Source of the DNA: Panacagrimonas sp041635265
GTDB taxonomy: Bacteria > Pseudomonadota > Gammaproteobacteria > Nevskiales > Nevskiaceae
Direction: 5' to 3'
Length of the DNA: 64,000 nucleotides
NCBI GenBank assembly: GCA_041635265.1
Contig: JBFJJV010000002.1
Span: forward strand, 5,023-69,022
The notes under the pieces were generated by a model, which worked only from the letters and a program-made list of their open reading frames with translations, had not been told where the DNA came from and made no database searches. Positions 9,438 through 18,348 of the stretch are shown here, one piece after another. Every line of letters begins with the position of its first letter. Position 1 is the first letter of the stretch. The position numbers and the translations under genes are program-made.

Positions 9438-9524
9438 CAATTGGCGGCTTTCCGAAACTCTTGGGCCGCGGCACGGTCATAAGCAGCGTTCGCACCAACA
9501 AATACTTTATACAAAGGGAACCCG

Positions 9525-10931
9525 ATGTCACGATCAATCGTGCTGAAAATCATTGCCCCACTGGCGCTGGCCATCTCCGCCGGATCCTATCTGTTTCTGG
9601 CCTCCGTATCCGAACCCGCCCGGGCCGACATCGCCGTTCCGCTGATCAAAGGTACGCCCTCGCTATCACCGATGCTCAAGAAAGTGATGCCCGCGGTCGT
9701 CAACATCTCTGTGACCTCCAAGGTCGAGATTCAGAATCCGCTGATGCAGGACCCGTTTTTCAGACGATTTTTTGAGGGTCCGGGCCAGCAGGAGCAGCCG
9801 CGTGAACGTGAGGCGCAATCCACCGGCTCTGGGGTCATCGTAGACGCCAAGAAAGGATATGTCATCACCAATAACCATGTGGTTGAGCAAGCGGAGGAAA
9901 TCAAGGTTCGCCTCAGCGACGACCGTGAATTCGATGCCGAACTAGTCGGGCGTGATCCTGAAACCGATGTTGCCGTTCTGAAAATCAAGGCGGAAAACCT
10001 GATCGCCATTCCCATGGGGGATTCCGATCAGGCCGAAGTCGGAGATTTTGTGGTTGCTATTGGCTCCCCATTTGGCCTGCGTCAAACGGTCACCTCGGGC
10101 ATTGTCAGCGCCGTTGGCCGCAGTACCGGGATCAGCGGAGGCGGTTACGAGGAATTTATCCAGACCGATGCCTCCATCAATCCGGGCAACTCCGGTGGCG
10201 CACTGGTCAACCTCAATGGCGAACTGATCGGCGTCCCTTCCAATATTCTTTCGCGTTCGGGCGGAAACATCGGCATCGGCTTCGCGATCCCGATCAATCA
10301 GGCGCGCGCAGTGATGAAACAGCTCATCGAGCACGGCTCGGTACAACGAGGCCGGATCGGAGTGGTGGGGCAGGATGTCACACCTGATCTCGCCAAGGCC
10401 TTTGGGCTCCCCTCCGCACGCGGCGCTGTGGTGGCTCAGGTGGTGCCGGATTCACCGGCCGAGAAAGCCGGCCTCAAGCCGGAGGACATTATTCTGGAAG
10501 CGAATGGGCGCGAAGTGCAGAGCTTTACGCAACTGCGGAATGCAGTGGGCCTGATGCGCGTTGGTGAAAAGGTCAAACTCAAACTGCTGCGCGAAGGCAA
10601 GATGAAAGAAGTCACGGTAAAAGTCGGCAAAAATACCGATCAGGCATCGAAAGGGGAGAATCTTCATCCCGCCCTTGCCGGCGCGACATTTGCACCACTG
10701 GACGACGCAACCAGCAAGAGCAGCGAAACTACGGGCGTCTTGGTACAGAAAGTCGAACGCGGATCCCCTGCCGCTCGCACCGGCCTGCGTCCGGAAGACA
10801 TCGTAATCGCCGTCAACCGCCAGCGTATTGAATCTATGGCGGAATTCGAAAAACTAGCGGGCATCAAGGAAGGACAACTTCTGCTCCACGTACGACGCGG
10901 TAATGGCGCACTATTCCTGATCGTGCGCTAG
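9525..10931 (+). CDS. degQ: Periplasmic Do-family serine protease (DegQ/DegP-like)
   Basis: A 468-residue HtrA protease of envelope quality control. An N-terminal signal or anchor (IIAPLALAISAGSYLFLASV) precedes a trypsin-like domain with His118 (TNNHVV), Asp148 (DPETDVAVL) and Ser223 (NPGNSGGAL). Two PDZ domains follow, at about 290-375 and 395-465. Two PDZ domains place it with DegP/DegQ/MucD rather than single-PDZ DegS or AlgW. ATG 9525 follows AAGGGA at a good distance. Which Do subtype it is cannot be decided from sequence. Confidence 0.9.
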   Translation: MSRSIVLKIIAPLALAISAGSYLFLASVSEPARADIAVPLIKGTPSLSPMLKKVMPAVVNISVTSKVEIQNPLMQDPFFRRFFEGPGQQEQPREREAQSTGSGVIVDAKKGYVITNNHVVEQAEEIKVRLSDDREFDAELVGRDPETDVAVLKIKAENLIAIPMGDSDQAEVGDFVVAIGSPFGLRQTVTSGIVSAVGRSTGISGGGYEEFIQTDASINPGNSGGALVNLNGELIGVPSNILSRSGGNIGIGFAIPINQARAVMKQLIEHGSVQRGRIGVVGQDVTPDLAKAFGLPSARGAVVAQVVPDSPAEKAGLKPEDIILEANGREVQSFTQLRNAVGLMRVGEKVKLKLLREGKMKEVTVKVGKNTDQASKGENLHPALAGATFAPLDDATSKSSETTGVLVQKVERGSPAARTGLRPEDIVIAVNRQRIESMAEFEKLAGIKEGQLLLHVRRGNGALFLIVR

Positions 10932-10963
10932 GCGAAAAAGCAGCTCTGATGCCGTTGCAGAAA

Positions 10964-10994
10964 GTACTCTTCCCGCCATAAGCGGGAAGAGTAC
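10964..10994. terminator. Perfect 13-bp hairpin after the protease gene
   Basis: GTACTCTTCCCGC, a 5-nt loop, then the exact complement GCGGGAAGAGTAC. It stands about 30 bases past the protease stop but is followed by GGGCCT rather than a T-run, so it is not a classical intrinsic terminator. It could be a 3' end-stabilising stem or a protein-binding site. Confidence 0.5.
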
Positions 10995-11083
10995 GGGCCT
11001 GGCGATCACCCGAGTTGTGGAGTCAGTCGCTATTTGCCTACTGGCTCGGGCTATACTTGCGGTTCAATCCGGAAACTCAAAGC

Positions 11084-11296
11084 GTGGCAGTGCTAGACGC
11101 TGAACTTGAACAACTTGAAGGCCGCGTGCAGAAATTAGTCACGGCATACCGGCAATCACGATTGGAACTCAAACGCGCCATACAGGAGCGCGATCGGCTG
11201 ACTGCGCTCAACGGAGAGTTGCGTCGCCGTATCGAGGGTGTCGTCGACCGGGTCCGCAGACTCGAGTCAGAAGAAGATTCGGAGGAAAACGCATGA
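11084..11296 (+). CDS. TIGR02449-type small coiled-coil protein next to zapA
   Basis: A 70-residue, highly charged, heptad-patterned protein (LEQLEGRVQKLV, LKRAIQERDRLTALNGELRR) predicted to be a single coiled coil. Proteins of this family regularly precede zapA in gammaproteobacteria and resemble ZapB in size and make-up, so a role in divisome organisation is inferred. GTG 11084 has GGA about 10 bases upstream and gives the usual family length; the longer frame from 11015 would add unrelated residues. Its stop overlaps the zapA start by 4 bases. Confidence 0.72.
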   Translation: MAVLDAELEQLEGRVQKLVTAYRQSRLELKRAIQERDRLTALNGELRRRIEGVVDRVRRLESEEDSEENA

Positions 11297-11619
11297 GCCC
11301 GCGCGCATCGTCCAACGATTCGGAAAACATGAGTGTGACCGTGCGCATCATGGGCCGCGAATACACGGTGCTCTGCCCACAGGAGGAGCACGAGGCGCTG
11401 GTGGCATCAGCTGATTTCCTCAACGATCGCATGACCGCCATTCGCAAACGTGGGAAAGCGCTCGGCGCAGAAAGAATTGCCGTCATGGCCGCGCTGAATC
11501 TCGCCCGTGAACTGCTTGAGTTCAAGGGATCCGATAAAGTTTTGCCGCAAGATAATGCAACCGTCGAACGGGTCAAACAGCTTCGCTTGGATATCGATTC
11601 CACGCTCGCTCTCGAATAA
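11293..11619 (+). CDS. zapA: Cell division protein ZapA
   Basis: A 108-residue FtsZ-ring-associated protein. The core VTVRIMGREYTVLCPQEE, then the dimer/tetramer helix AALNLARELLE and a coiled-coil tail, match the family. ATG 11293 lies in an ATGA overlap with the preceding coiled-coil gene; an in-frame ATG at 11329 could instead start the conserved domain. The gene order zapA, 6S RNA, 5-FCL is classic for gammaproteobacteria. Confidence 0.88.
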   Translation: MSPRASSNDSENMSVTVRIMGREYTVLCPQEEHEALVASADFLNDRMTAIRKRGKALGAERIAVMAALNLARELLEFKGSDKVLPQDNATVERVKQLRLDIDSTLALE

Positions 11620-11671
11620 GGCTTCAGAACAAGAAACGCTTGAGCGATATGCACACTGCATTCAAGGGGAG

Positions 11672-11680
11672 TGCTATTCT
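11672..11680 (+). promoter_or_regulatory. Extended -10 promoter of 6S RNA
   Basis: TGCTATTCT is an extended -10 element (TGn followed by TATTCT), placed 7 bases before the first base of the predicted 6S closing stem at 11687. No clear -35 is seen at the usual spacing, as expected for extended -10 promoters. Confidence 0.55.
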
Positions 11681-11686
11681 TGACCT

Positions 11687-11867
11687 GCCTTCCGTTGCGT
11701 TCAAGCGTGCTCTAAGCCCCTTGAGCCTAATTTTGACACCCAGGGAGCTTGATCCTTTTCTGGCGAGCAGGCCCGCGATTTCGGCGGGAAGCCCAATGAT
11801 TAGGTACGGCACCCACTTGAGACCTCGTCTCAAGGACTCGGGCACGCAACGAGCGCTGCGGGAGGCA
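11687..11867 (+). ncRNA. ssrS: 6S RNA
   Basis: About 180 nt between zapA and the 5-FCL gene, the conserved ssrS position. The 5' arm 11687-11702 pairs with 11851-11866 almost throughout, with G-U wobbles and one mismatch. The next segment GCGTGCTC pairs with GGGCACGC, leaving a large central bubble. In the 3' side of the bubble, CTTGAGAC-CTC-GTCTCAAG forms the small hairpin typical of 6S RNAs. 6S RNA mimics an open promoter and sequesters sigma-70 RNA polymerase in stationary phase. The ends are set by the stem and may be off by a few bases. Confidence 0.85.
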
Positions 11868-11869
11868 CC

Positions 11870-12466
11870 TTGAATTCAGTTCTGAATGAGGACAAAGCGC
11901 GGCAACGTGCTCTCGCCAGAGAAAAAAGACAAGAGCTGACACGCGCGCAACGGCGATGCAAATCACGCCGGGCCGCGCGTCAACTTCTCGCATACCACCG
12001 CCTGCGGCAGAAGAAGCTGTGTATCGCAGCCTATCTTTCTACTGCGTCCGAAGTCGATACCACCTTCTTGCTTGCCTGTTTGCAACGTCGCGGAGCCCAT
12101 ACCAGCGTACCAATGGTTTCCAGCAGCACTCAGGGTTCGATGCGCATGGCCTGCTACCGCAGCCGACAGGGCCTTCGCAAGGCAAGATATGGTTTGAAGC
12201 AACCCACACCCGTCCGCTTCGAGACGCGTCGAATTGATGTTGTGATTCTCCCCTTGCTCGCGTTTGACCGGCGCGGCGGACGGCTGGGTAGCGGCGGCGG
12301 CTATTATGATCGCTGGCTAGCGCGGCAACGCCCGCGACCTTTCTGCATTGGGCTTGCGTTCACTTGTCAGGAAGCCGCCGAAATCCCGCAGGAGCCCTGG
12401 GACCAGACGCTGAATGCAGTCTGCACCGAGGAAGGACTGCGCCTTATTGCAATAAAAAGGAATTAA
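11870..12466 (+). CDS. fau: 5-formyltetrahydrofolate cyclo-ligase
   Basis: Converts 5-formyl-THF to 5,10-methenyl-THF with ATP. The 198-residue protein has the N-terminal basic helix (RALAREKRQELTRAQRR), ASEVDTTFLLACL, and the C-terminal signature DRRGGRLGSGGGYYDRWL. TTG 11870 is the only sensible start in frame; its GGGAGG Shine-Dalgarno falls inside the 3' closing strand of 6S RNA. The two are therefore expected to be co-transcribed, with 6S processing or folding able to mask the start. Also known as ygfA. Confidence 0.88.
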   Translation: MNSVLNEDKARQRALAREKRQELTRAQRRCKSRRAARQLLAYHRLRQKKLCIAAYLSTASEVDTTFLLACLQRRGAHTSVPMVSSSTQGSMRMACYRSRQGLRKARYGLKQPTPVRFETRRIDVVILPLLAFDRRGGRLGSGGGYYDRWLARQRPRPFCIGLAFTCQEAAEIPQEPWDQTLNAVCTEEGLRLIAIKRN

Positions 12467-12469
12467 TCG

Positions 12470-12949
12470 ATGGCCTACTGGTTAATGAAGTCCGAACCCG
12501 AGTCGTTTTCAATAGATGATCTGAAGAACCGGCCGAATAAAACAGAGCCCTGGGACGGCATTCGAAATTACCAGGTGCGCAACATGATGCGGGACGCCAT
12601 GCAGCCGGGCGATCTCTCCTTTTTCTACCACTCAAGTTGTCCCAAGCCGGGCATCTACGGCGCGATGGAAATTATTTCGCGCGCCTATCCGGACCCGACT
12701 CAGTTTGATCCGACCAATCATCACTATGATCCCAAATCAAAAAAGGAAGAACCGCGCTGGCTGCTGGTAGACGTCAAGTTCAAATGCAAATTCAAGGAGC
12801 CTGTGCTGCTTGAGACACTGCGGAGCCAAGAGGACAAGTTCAAGGGATTGCGCATTCTTGAACGCGGCACACGACTCTCGGTGGTACCGATAAGCGCGGC
12901 ACACTGGAAGTCGCTATGCAAGCTGGCAAATGCACCGCCCGGTTTATGA
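12470..12949 (+). CDS. EVE domain protein
   Basis: A 159-residue single-domain protein that starts MAYWLMKSEPESFSIDDL and contains WDGIRNYQVRNMMRDAM and GDLSFFYHSS, all hallmarks of the EVE (PUA-like) fold. Family members bind modified bases in DNA or RNA, but the substrate here is unknown. It begins 3 bases after the 5-FCL stop, so it is probably in that operon. It converges with ilvA, whose stop is about 20 bases away. Confidence 0.88.
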   Translation: MAYWLMKSEPESFSIDDLKNRPNKTEPWDGIRNYQVRNMMRDAMQPGDLSFFYHSSCPKPGIYGAMEIISRAYPDPTQFDPTNHHYDPKSKKEEPRWLLVDVKFKCKFKEPVLLETLRSQEDKFKGLRILERGTRLSVVPISAAHWKSLCKLANAPPGL

Positions 12950-12969
12950 GCCAGCGAAATACCACCGGC

Positions 12970-14577
12970 TCAGGCGCCGTTTTGGGAAGTACCTAGAAAC
13001 AACTCATATGCTGGATTCTCAGTCTCTTCCCAATACGGATATCCCAGCTCCTCAAGGGATCGACGGCATTTGCCCAACTCTCCTTGCGGGACCTGAAGAC
13101 CGCATAGCACTCGGCCATAAGCTGCACCGTGATTGCGGTAATGAAACATGGAAATGTTCCACTGACTGCCAACAGCGCTGAGAAAATTCAGGCAGGCGCC
13201 CGGTCGCTCTGGAAATTCGAATCGAAATAGTCGCTCGCTGCTTAGCCCCGGTGCGCGCCCCCCCACCATAAAGCGCACATGCATCTTGGCCATTTCATTG
13301 CGAGACATATCTACTACCGGATAGCCTTTTTCGCGCAATTCTTCCAGCACTTGGGCGTGCTCTGACTCGCCTTCGCTGAGTCGGATGCCGACGAACACGT
13401 GGGCCTGTTTTTCCGAAGAATAGCGGTAATTGAATTCGGTGATCGGGCGTCGCCCGATCTGGCGCAGAAATTTTTTAAAACTGCCTGGCTTCTCGTCAAT
13501 GGTGACCGCAAGCAAGGCTTCAGCCTCATCACCCAACTCGGCGCGCTCAGCAATGTGCCGTAGTCGATCAAAATTGACGTTGGCTCCAGACACAATGGCG
13601 CAGAGATTTTTTCCACTGACCCCGTTTTCGAGCACCCAGCGCTTCGCTCCAGCCACCGCCAGCGCTCCGGCTGGCTCCGGCACAGCGCGATGCTCGTAGA
13701 AGAGATCGCGGATAGCGGCGCAAATCTCGTCCACCGATACCCGCATGCATTCGTCTACGAGCTGCTTTGCGACACGAAAGGGCTCTTTGCCTGCCTTGCG
13801 CACGGCAACCCCATCGGCAAACAGGCCGACTTGCGCCAAATTGACGCGACGTCCGGCTTCGAATGCGGCGGCCATACAATCCGAATCTTCTGGCTCCACA
13901 GAGATCACCCGGGTTCGAGGACTGACATGCTTGATCCAGGCAGCCACACCGGCAAGCAGCCCACCGCCACCAGTACACACGAAAATGGCATCCAACTGCC
14001 GCACGTCGTGTTCCTTGAGTTGCTCCAGCACTTCTCGCGCGACGGTCCCCTGCCCCGCAATGACGTCCGCATCATCATAGGGGTGAATCAGGGTCATTCC
14101 ACGCTCGGCCGCCAGCATTTCCGCATGGGCCTGCGCCTCGTCATAGGTGTCCGCGTGCAAGATCGTCTTGGCGCCGAGCATGCGCACGGATTCAACCTTG
14201 ATACCCGGAGTGGTGCGCGGCATCACGATCCATGCGCGAATGCCCAGCGTTTTCGCTGCCAGGGCCACGCCCTGAGCGTGATTTCCAGCCGAGGCGCAGA
14301 TGACCCCTCGCCTACGGCGCTCTTCGTCCAGACGCGCAATCTTGTTGAAAGCACCGCGTAGTTTGAAGGAATGCACCGGCTGCAGATCTTCCCGCTTGAG
14401 CAGCAATTGGTTCCCCATGCGCCCAGACATGCGTGGCGCCGCCTGCAGCGGCGTTCGGAGCGCTACGGCATACACCCTGGTGGATGCGTCTTCAATACGC
14501 TTGGAATAGCTCTGTGCCAGCTTTGCAGGGGCGCTTCCGCCTATGACTGGCTTGATTTTATTATGAGTCACGTTCAA
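12970..14577 (-). CDS. ilvA: Threonine ammonia-lyase, biosynthetic
   Basis: PLP enzyme that deaminates threonine to 2-oxobutanoate, the first step to isoleucine. The catalytic domain (about residues 25-345) has KREDLQPVHSFKLRGA with PLP-Lys72 and the Gly-rich phosphate loop CTGGGGLLAG. The C-terminal half carries two ACT-like regulatory domains (about 360-525), the biosynthetic arrangement for isoleucine/valine control. At 535 residues it is slightly longer than the usual 504-514. The start is uncertain: TTG 14577 or GTG 14571, both without a strong Shine-Dalgarno. It is divergent from proC across about 77 bases. Confidence 0.92.
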   Translation of the reverse strand: MNVTHNKIKPVIGGSAPAKLAQSYSKRIEDASTRVYAVALRTPLQAAPRMSGRMGNQLLLKREDLQPVHSFKLRGAFNKIARLDEERRRRGVICASAGNHAQGVALAAKTLGIRAWIVMPRTTPGIKVESVRMLGAKTILHADTYDEAQAHAEMLAAERGMTLIHPYDDADVIAGQGTVAREVLEQLKEHDVRQLDAIFVCTGGGGLLAGVAAWIKHVSPRTRVISVEPEDSDCMAAAFEAGRRVNLAQVGLFADGVAVRKAGKEPFRVAKQLVDECMRVSVDEICAAIRDLFYEHRAVPEPAGALAVAGAKRWVLENGVSGKNLCAIVSGANVNFDRLRHIAERAELGDEAEALLAVTIDEKPGSFKKFLRQIGRRPITEFNYRYSSEKQAHVFVGIRLSEGESEHAQVLEELREKGYPVVDMSRNEMAKMHVRFMVGGRAPGLSSERLFRFEFPERPGACLNFLSAVGSQWNISMFHYRNHGAAYGRVLCGLQVPQGELGKCRRSLEELGYPYWEETENPAYELFLGTSQNGA

Positions 14578-14654
14578 ATCCGGGTACTTTTACCGACCTC
14601 TTATAGGTTCAGGGGCCGTATCATAGCGGCCCGATCCTTATCCCCAATGCTCTG

Positions 14655-15491
14655 ATGGCTGAAGTAGTTGCATTTATCGGTGGCGGAAACATGGCAGCAA
14701 GCCTGATTAGCGGCCTGCTGGCTGCCGGCCACCCCAAGGATTGCATCGCAGTGTGCGAGCCTTCCGCGCAGCGCGCGAAGTATCTTCGCGGGCAATACGG
14801 CGTGCGAGTCGGAGCCACAGCGCAGAATATCGTGGAAGGTGCCAGCACCGTGGTGCTCGCGGTCAAACCACAGCAGATGGGTGAGGCGCTCCGGCATCTC
14901 AGGGTTGATGACGGCGTTACCGTGCTCTCAATTGCGGCTGGCGTCCGCCTTGGTGTCTTGCGTGCGGCGCTGGGCGAGCAGGTGCATTGCGTGCGGACAA
15001 TGCCCAATACCCCAGCCCTCTACGGCTGCGGCATTTCCGGACTCTATGCCGGGCCGGAAACGCCGGCGATTGCACGTCAGCGCGCCGAGACCGTTCTCAA
15101 AGCCGCCGGGGAAATCGTCTGGCTGGAATCAGAAAGAGACCTGGACGCAGTCACCGCGGTATCCGGTTCGGGGCCGGCCTACTTTTTTTTGCTGGTGGAA
15201 GCCATGCGCGAAGCGGGGCAAGAACTCGGCTTATCGACTGAAATCTCCGCTAAATTAGCAGCACAGACCTGCGTTGGCGCGGCCAGAATGATCGAGAAGA
15301 GCAGCGAAGATATCGCGGCGATGCGCGCCAACGTGACATCCAAAGGCGGGACGACCGAAGCTGCAATAGCCAGTCTGGAAAATGCGGGATGGCGCCCCAT
15401 CATTTCGTCGGCGCTGAGCGCCGCTGCCCACCGCTCGGCCGAGTTGGGCGATGCATTTGATGCCGCATCGGGCAATACACCCTCCGATTAA
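14655..15491 (+). CDS. proC: Pyrroline-5-carboxylate reductase
   Basis: Final step of proline synthesis, NAD(P)H-dependent. The 278-residue protein has an N-terminal Rossmann motif, FIGGGNMAASLISGL, then VSGSGPAYFFLLVEAM and KGGTTEAAIASLE in the dimerisation domain. ATG 14655 directly begins the family core. It is followed after about 20 bases by yggT, a common neighbour, and then by metX. Confidence 0.94.
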   Translation: MAEVVAFIGGGNMAASLISGLLAAGHPKDCIAVCEPSAQRAKYLRGQYGVRVGATAQNIVEGASTVVLAVKPQQMGEALRHLRVDDGVTVLSIAAGVRLGVLRAALGEQVHCVRTMPNTPALYGCGISGLYAGPETPAIARQRAETVLKAAGEIVWLESERDLDAVTAVSGSGPAYFFLLVEAMREAGQELGLSTEISAKLAAQTCVGAARMIEKSSEDIAAMRANVTSKGGTTEAAIASLENAGWRPIISSALSAAAHRSAELGDAFDAASGNTPSD

Positions 15492-15511
15492 CCAACAAAA
15501 GAAATTTCCTC

Positions 15512-16084
15512 ATGGGCGCAAACGCAAGCAACGCTCTGTATTACCTGATCAGCACCCTGCTCAATCTCTATCTGGGTGCCGTCATCCTCCGGGTGGTCCT
15601 TGCCTGGGTGCGCGCGGATTTCTACAACCCTGTCTCACAGCTGGTGTGGACCATCACCCAGCCCTTTCTGGCACCCTTTCGCAATGTCATTCCGCGCTGG
15701 CGGCGACTGGATACCGCAGCCCTGCTGTTTCTGCTACTGCTGGCTGTGCTTCAGATTCACATTACGCTACTACTGCTCGGCGCAAGCCTTTCATTCCCGC
15801 CCTCAATTCTCTATGCAGCACTGAAAATTCTGGTGCTGACGGCCAACCTCTACACTGTTGTACTGACCTTCTTCGCTATCCTCTCCTGGTTCGGACCCGG
15901 CGTGAACAATCCGGCCTCAGCCATTCTCTGGAGCCTGAGTGAGCCCCTGCTGCGGCCGATAAGACGCATTATTCCGTCGATTGCCGGTCTGGATCTGTCG
16001 CCACTGTTTGCCATTATCGGGCTACAGGTTCTGGTCATGCTGATTCCGCTGCCCAATCTGTTCAGAGCCGGCGTGCTTGGCTGA
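15512..16084 (+). CDS. YggT family integral membrane protein
   Basis: A 190-residue protein with two copies of the YGGT repeat. Each copy is a pair of hydrophobic helices around an ILRVVLAWVR or FFAILSWFGPG segment followed by a conserved pattern ending in P(L)RPIRR-II (WTITQPFLAPFRNVIP and WSLSEPLLRPIRRIIP). The biochemical role is not established; family members have been linked to osmotic or cation stress and often sit next to proC. Its stop shares bases with the metX start (TGATG), implying coupling. Confidence 0.85.
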   Translation: MGANASNALYYLISTLLNLYLGAVILRVVLAWVRADFYNPVSQLVWTITQPFLAPFRNVIPRWRRLDTAALLFLLLLAVLQIHITLLLLGASLSFPPSILYAALKILVLTANLYTVVLTFFAILSWFGPGVNNPASAILWSLSEPLLRPIRRIIPSIAGLDLSPLFAIIGLQVLVMLIPLPNLFRAGVLG

Positions 16085-17268
16085 TGGGCGCAACGACGCC
16101 AATGACAGGCCCGAATGCCAGCTTTCCTCCTGATAGCGTCGGGCTGGTGACACCTGAGCGGATCAAGATCAACTCACCACTTAAGCTCGACTGCGGGCGC
16201 AGCCTGCCCGAATACGAGTTGATGATTGAAACATATGGCAGGCTCAACGCTGCAAGAAGTAATGCGGTGCTCATTTGCCATGCCCTGTCCGGCGATCATC
16301 GCGCCGCCGGATACCATACCGTGGACCAGAAGAAACCAGGCTGGTGGGACAACTGCATTGGTCCGGGAAAGCCGATCGACACTGCTAAATTTTTCGTGGT
16401 CAGCCTGAACAATCTTGGCGGCTGCCATGGCTCGACCGGGCCCAACACGCAGAATCCGGAATCTGGAAAACTGTGGGGGCCGGATTTCCCCCTGCTGACA
16501 GTCCGTGACTGGGTTCGCTCACAAGTTGCACTGAGCGATCACCTGCAAATTAGTCAGTGGGCGGCCGCGATCGGTGGTTCGCTCGGTGGCATGCAGGTCT
16601 TGCAGTGGAGCATTGATTTTCCCGAAAGAATCCGCAATGCCTGCGTTATCGCTGCTGCGCCGAAACTCTCAGCACAGAACATCGCTTTCAACGAAATTGC
16701 GCGGCAGGCCATCATGTCCGATCCCGATTTTCATGGCGGGCATTTTTACGAACACGGCGTAGTGCCTTCACGAGGTCTCAAGCTCGCGCGCATGCTCGGG
16801 CACATCACCTATCTGTCTGATGCGGCCATGCGCCGACGTTTTGGCAGTGAACTGCGCTTGGCGACGCCTGCGTTCAATTTCGACGCCGAATTCGAAGTCG
16901 AAAACTATCTGCGCCACCAGGGTCAGAGTTTTGTAGATCGCTTTGATGCCAACACTTATCTGTTGATGACCAAGGCATTGGATTACTTTGATCCTGCACG
17001 AGAGTTTTCGGATTCACTGGCAGATGCATTACGGCGTGCAAGAGCGCACTTTCTGGTCATCGCTTTTTCCAGCGACTGGCGATTCTCACCGGAGCGGTCA
17101 CGCGAGATCGTCAAGGCCTTGGTGCAGGCCGACCGAAATGTCAGCTATGCCGAGATCGACTCACAACTCGGACACGACGATTTCCTGATGCCGATCCCGG
17201 AATACCACAAGGTGCTGAGCAATTATCTGGATCGGATTGCCGTCCAGTGCAAGGCGACGCCATCATGA
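16084..17268 (+). CDS. metX: Homoserine O-acyltransferase MetX
   Basis: An alpha/beta-hydrolase enzyme that acylates homoserine for methionine synthesis. The 394-residue protein has the nucleophile elbow GGSLGGMQ with Ser166, and the C-terminal Asp and His in AFSSDWRFSP and QLGHDDFLMP. Many gammaproteobacterial MetX proteins use succinyl-CoA rather than acetyl-CoA; sequence motifs alone, without an alignment, do not decide this. It overlaps metW by 4 bases (ATGA). Confidence 0.92.
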   Translation: MGATTPMTGPNASFPPDSVGLVTPERIKINSPLKLDCGRSLPEYELMIETYGRLNAARSNAVLICHALSGDHRAAGYHTVDQKKPGWWDNCIGPGKPIDTAKFFVVSLNNLGGCHGSTGPNTQNPESGKLWGPDFPLLTVRDWVRSQVALSDHLQISQWAAAIGGSLGGMQVLQWSIDFPERIRNACVIAAAPKLSAQNIAFNEIARQAIMSDPDFHGGHFYEHGVVPSRGLKLARMLGHITYLSDAAMRRRFGSELRLATPAFNFDAEFEVENYLRHQGQSFVDRFDANTYLLMTKALDYFDPAREFSDSLADALRRARAHFLVIAFSSDWRFSPERSREIVKALVQADRNVSYAEIDSQLGHDDFLMPIPEYHKVLSNYLDRIAVQCKATPS

Positions 17269-17891
17269 CTCTACCAGCCACCAGTGCCGAGGGCAGTCTG
17301 CGCCCCGACCTAGCCGTCATCAGCGAGTGGATTGAACCAGGCAGTCGCATTCTGGATATCGGCTGCGGCGACGGCGACTTGCTGGATCATCTGGCGCGCA
17401 CGCGTCATGTGCGCGGCTACGGGCTGGAAATTGATCCCACCAAGCTCAGTGCCTGCGTCGCTCGCGGCGTCAATGTGATTCAGGCTGACGTGGATTCCGG
17501 ACTGACCGACTTTGAAACCGATTCCTTCGATTACGTGGTGCTGACGCAAACCTTGCAGGCTCTGGCACGACCAGACCAGGCATTGACGGAAATTCTCCGA
17601 GTAGGCCGCCGAGCCATCGTGACATTCCCTAATTTCGGTCACTGGCGGGTCCGCATGCAACTGCTGGGCGGACGGATGCCCAAGACCGCAGCATTACCAG
17701 ACCAATGGTACGACTCACCCAATATTCACCTCTGCACGGTCAATGACTTTGAAGCTTTATGCGCGGCCAGGCACTGGACCTGCCTCCACCGCAGTCTGCT
17801 GGACAATGCCTTGCGCCAGGGCAAGCGCATTAGGGCTTGGCCGAACCTGTTTGCAGAAGTCGCGCTCTATCTTCTGGAGGACGAGGCTTGA
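17265..17891 (+). CDS. metW: Methionine biosynthesis protein MetW
   Basis: A 208-residue class I SAM-dependent methyltransferase-fold protein: ILDIGCGDGDLL, the binding motif, at about residue 25, then YVVLTQTLQAL. The metX-metW pair is conserved, and MetW is thought to be needed for full MetX activity. ATG 17265 is preferred over the in-frame GTG at 17247 because of the ATGA overlap and family length. The stop overlaps the next gene's TTG. Confidence 0.9.
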   Translation: MTLPATSAEGSLRPDLAVISEWIEPGSRILDIGCGDGDLLDHLARTRHVRGYGLEIDPTKLSACVARGVNVIQADVDSGLTDFETDSFDYVVLTQTLQALARPDQALTEILRVGRRAIVTFPNFGHWRVRMQLLGGRMPKTAALPDQWYDSPNIHLCTVNDFEALCAARHWTCLHRSLLDNALRQGKRIRAWPNLFAEVALYLLEDEA

Positions 17892-18334
17892 AGCCACTTG
17901 CCGCGAATGCGCTCAAAGGCTTTCTGCTGCTCTGGTTTGGCTGCGCCTTCGGAGCTGGCACGGTGACGGAGCAGGGCCTCCTGGTGCACTACTCAGCGAT
18001 TAATTCCAACAGCCTTGGTGAAGACGTGGCACGCCAATACGGTATTGAGCGCCGCAAGAGCCACGCCATCATTTTACTAAGCCCTCGCAGACAAATGGAC
18101 TCGGCAATCCAAGGCAAAGCCATCAGCGCCGTAGCCAGCGGCGTCGTGCGTCGACTCACAGGTCAACGTCAGACTCTGCGCTGGCGGACCATTGAGGTGT
18201 CTGGCCAGCAGGACCTCATCGCCGAGTTTGAAATTCAGAATGGCGAGAAGCTCAACTTTGACATCAGCGTAAAGCCCGCGGGCGCGGCCTACCCACTGCA
18301 AATTCGATTCCTGCAGCAGTTTTACCGGGAGTAG
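17888..18334 (+). CDS. DUF4426 exported protein of the metXW operon
   Basis: A 148-residue protein starting at TTG 17888, coupled to the metW stop. The N-terminus (LKGFLLLWFGCAFGAGT) reads as a signal peptide. The rest has the DUF4426 pattern, including VHYSAINSNSL, YGIERRKSHAIILLS and LIAEFEIQNGEKLNFDI. This family typically trails metXW in gammaproteobacteria and has no known function. The gene ends 14 bases from the convergent REC-GGDEF gene, with no room for a terminator. Confidence 0.78.
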   Translation: MKPLAANALKGFLLLWFGCAFGAGTVTEQGLLVHYSAINSNSLGEDVARQYGIERRKSHAIILLSPRRQMDSAIQGKAISAVASGVVRRLTGQRQTLRWRTIEVSGQQDLIAEFEIQNGEKLNFDISVKPAGAAYPLQIRFLQQFYRE

Positions 18335-18348
18335 GTCTCGGCAAGCCT

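Noticed and set aside
11034..11057. TTGCCT and TATACT as a promoter for the zapA operon
   Set aside because: The spacer is only 12 bases, too short for sigma-70.
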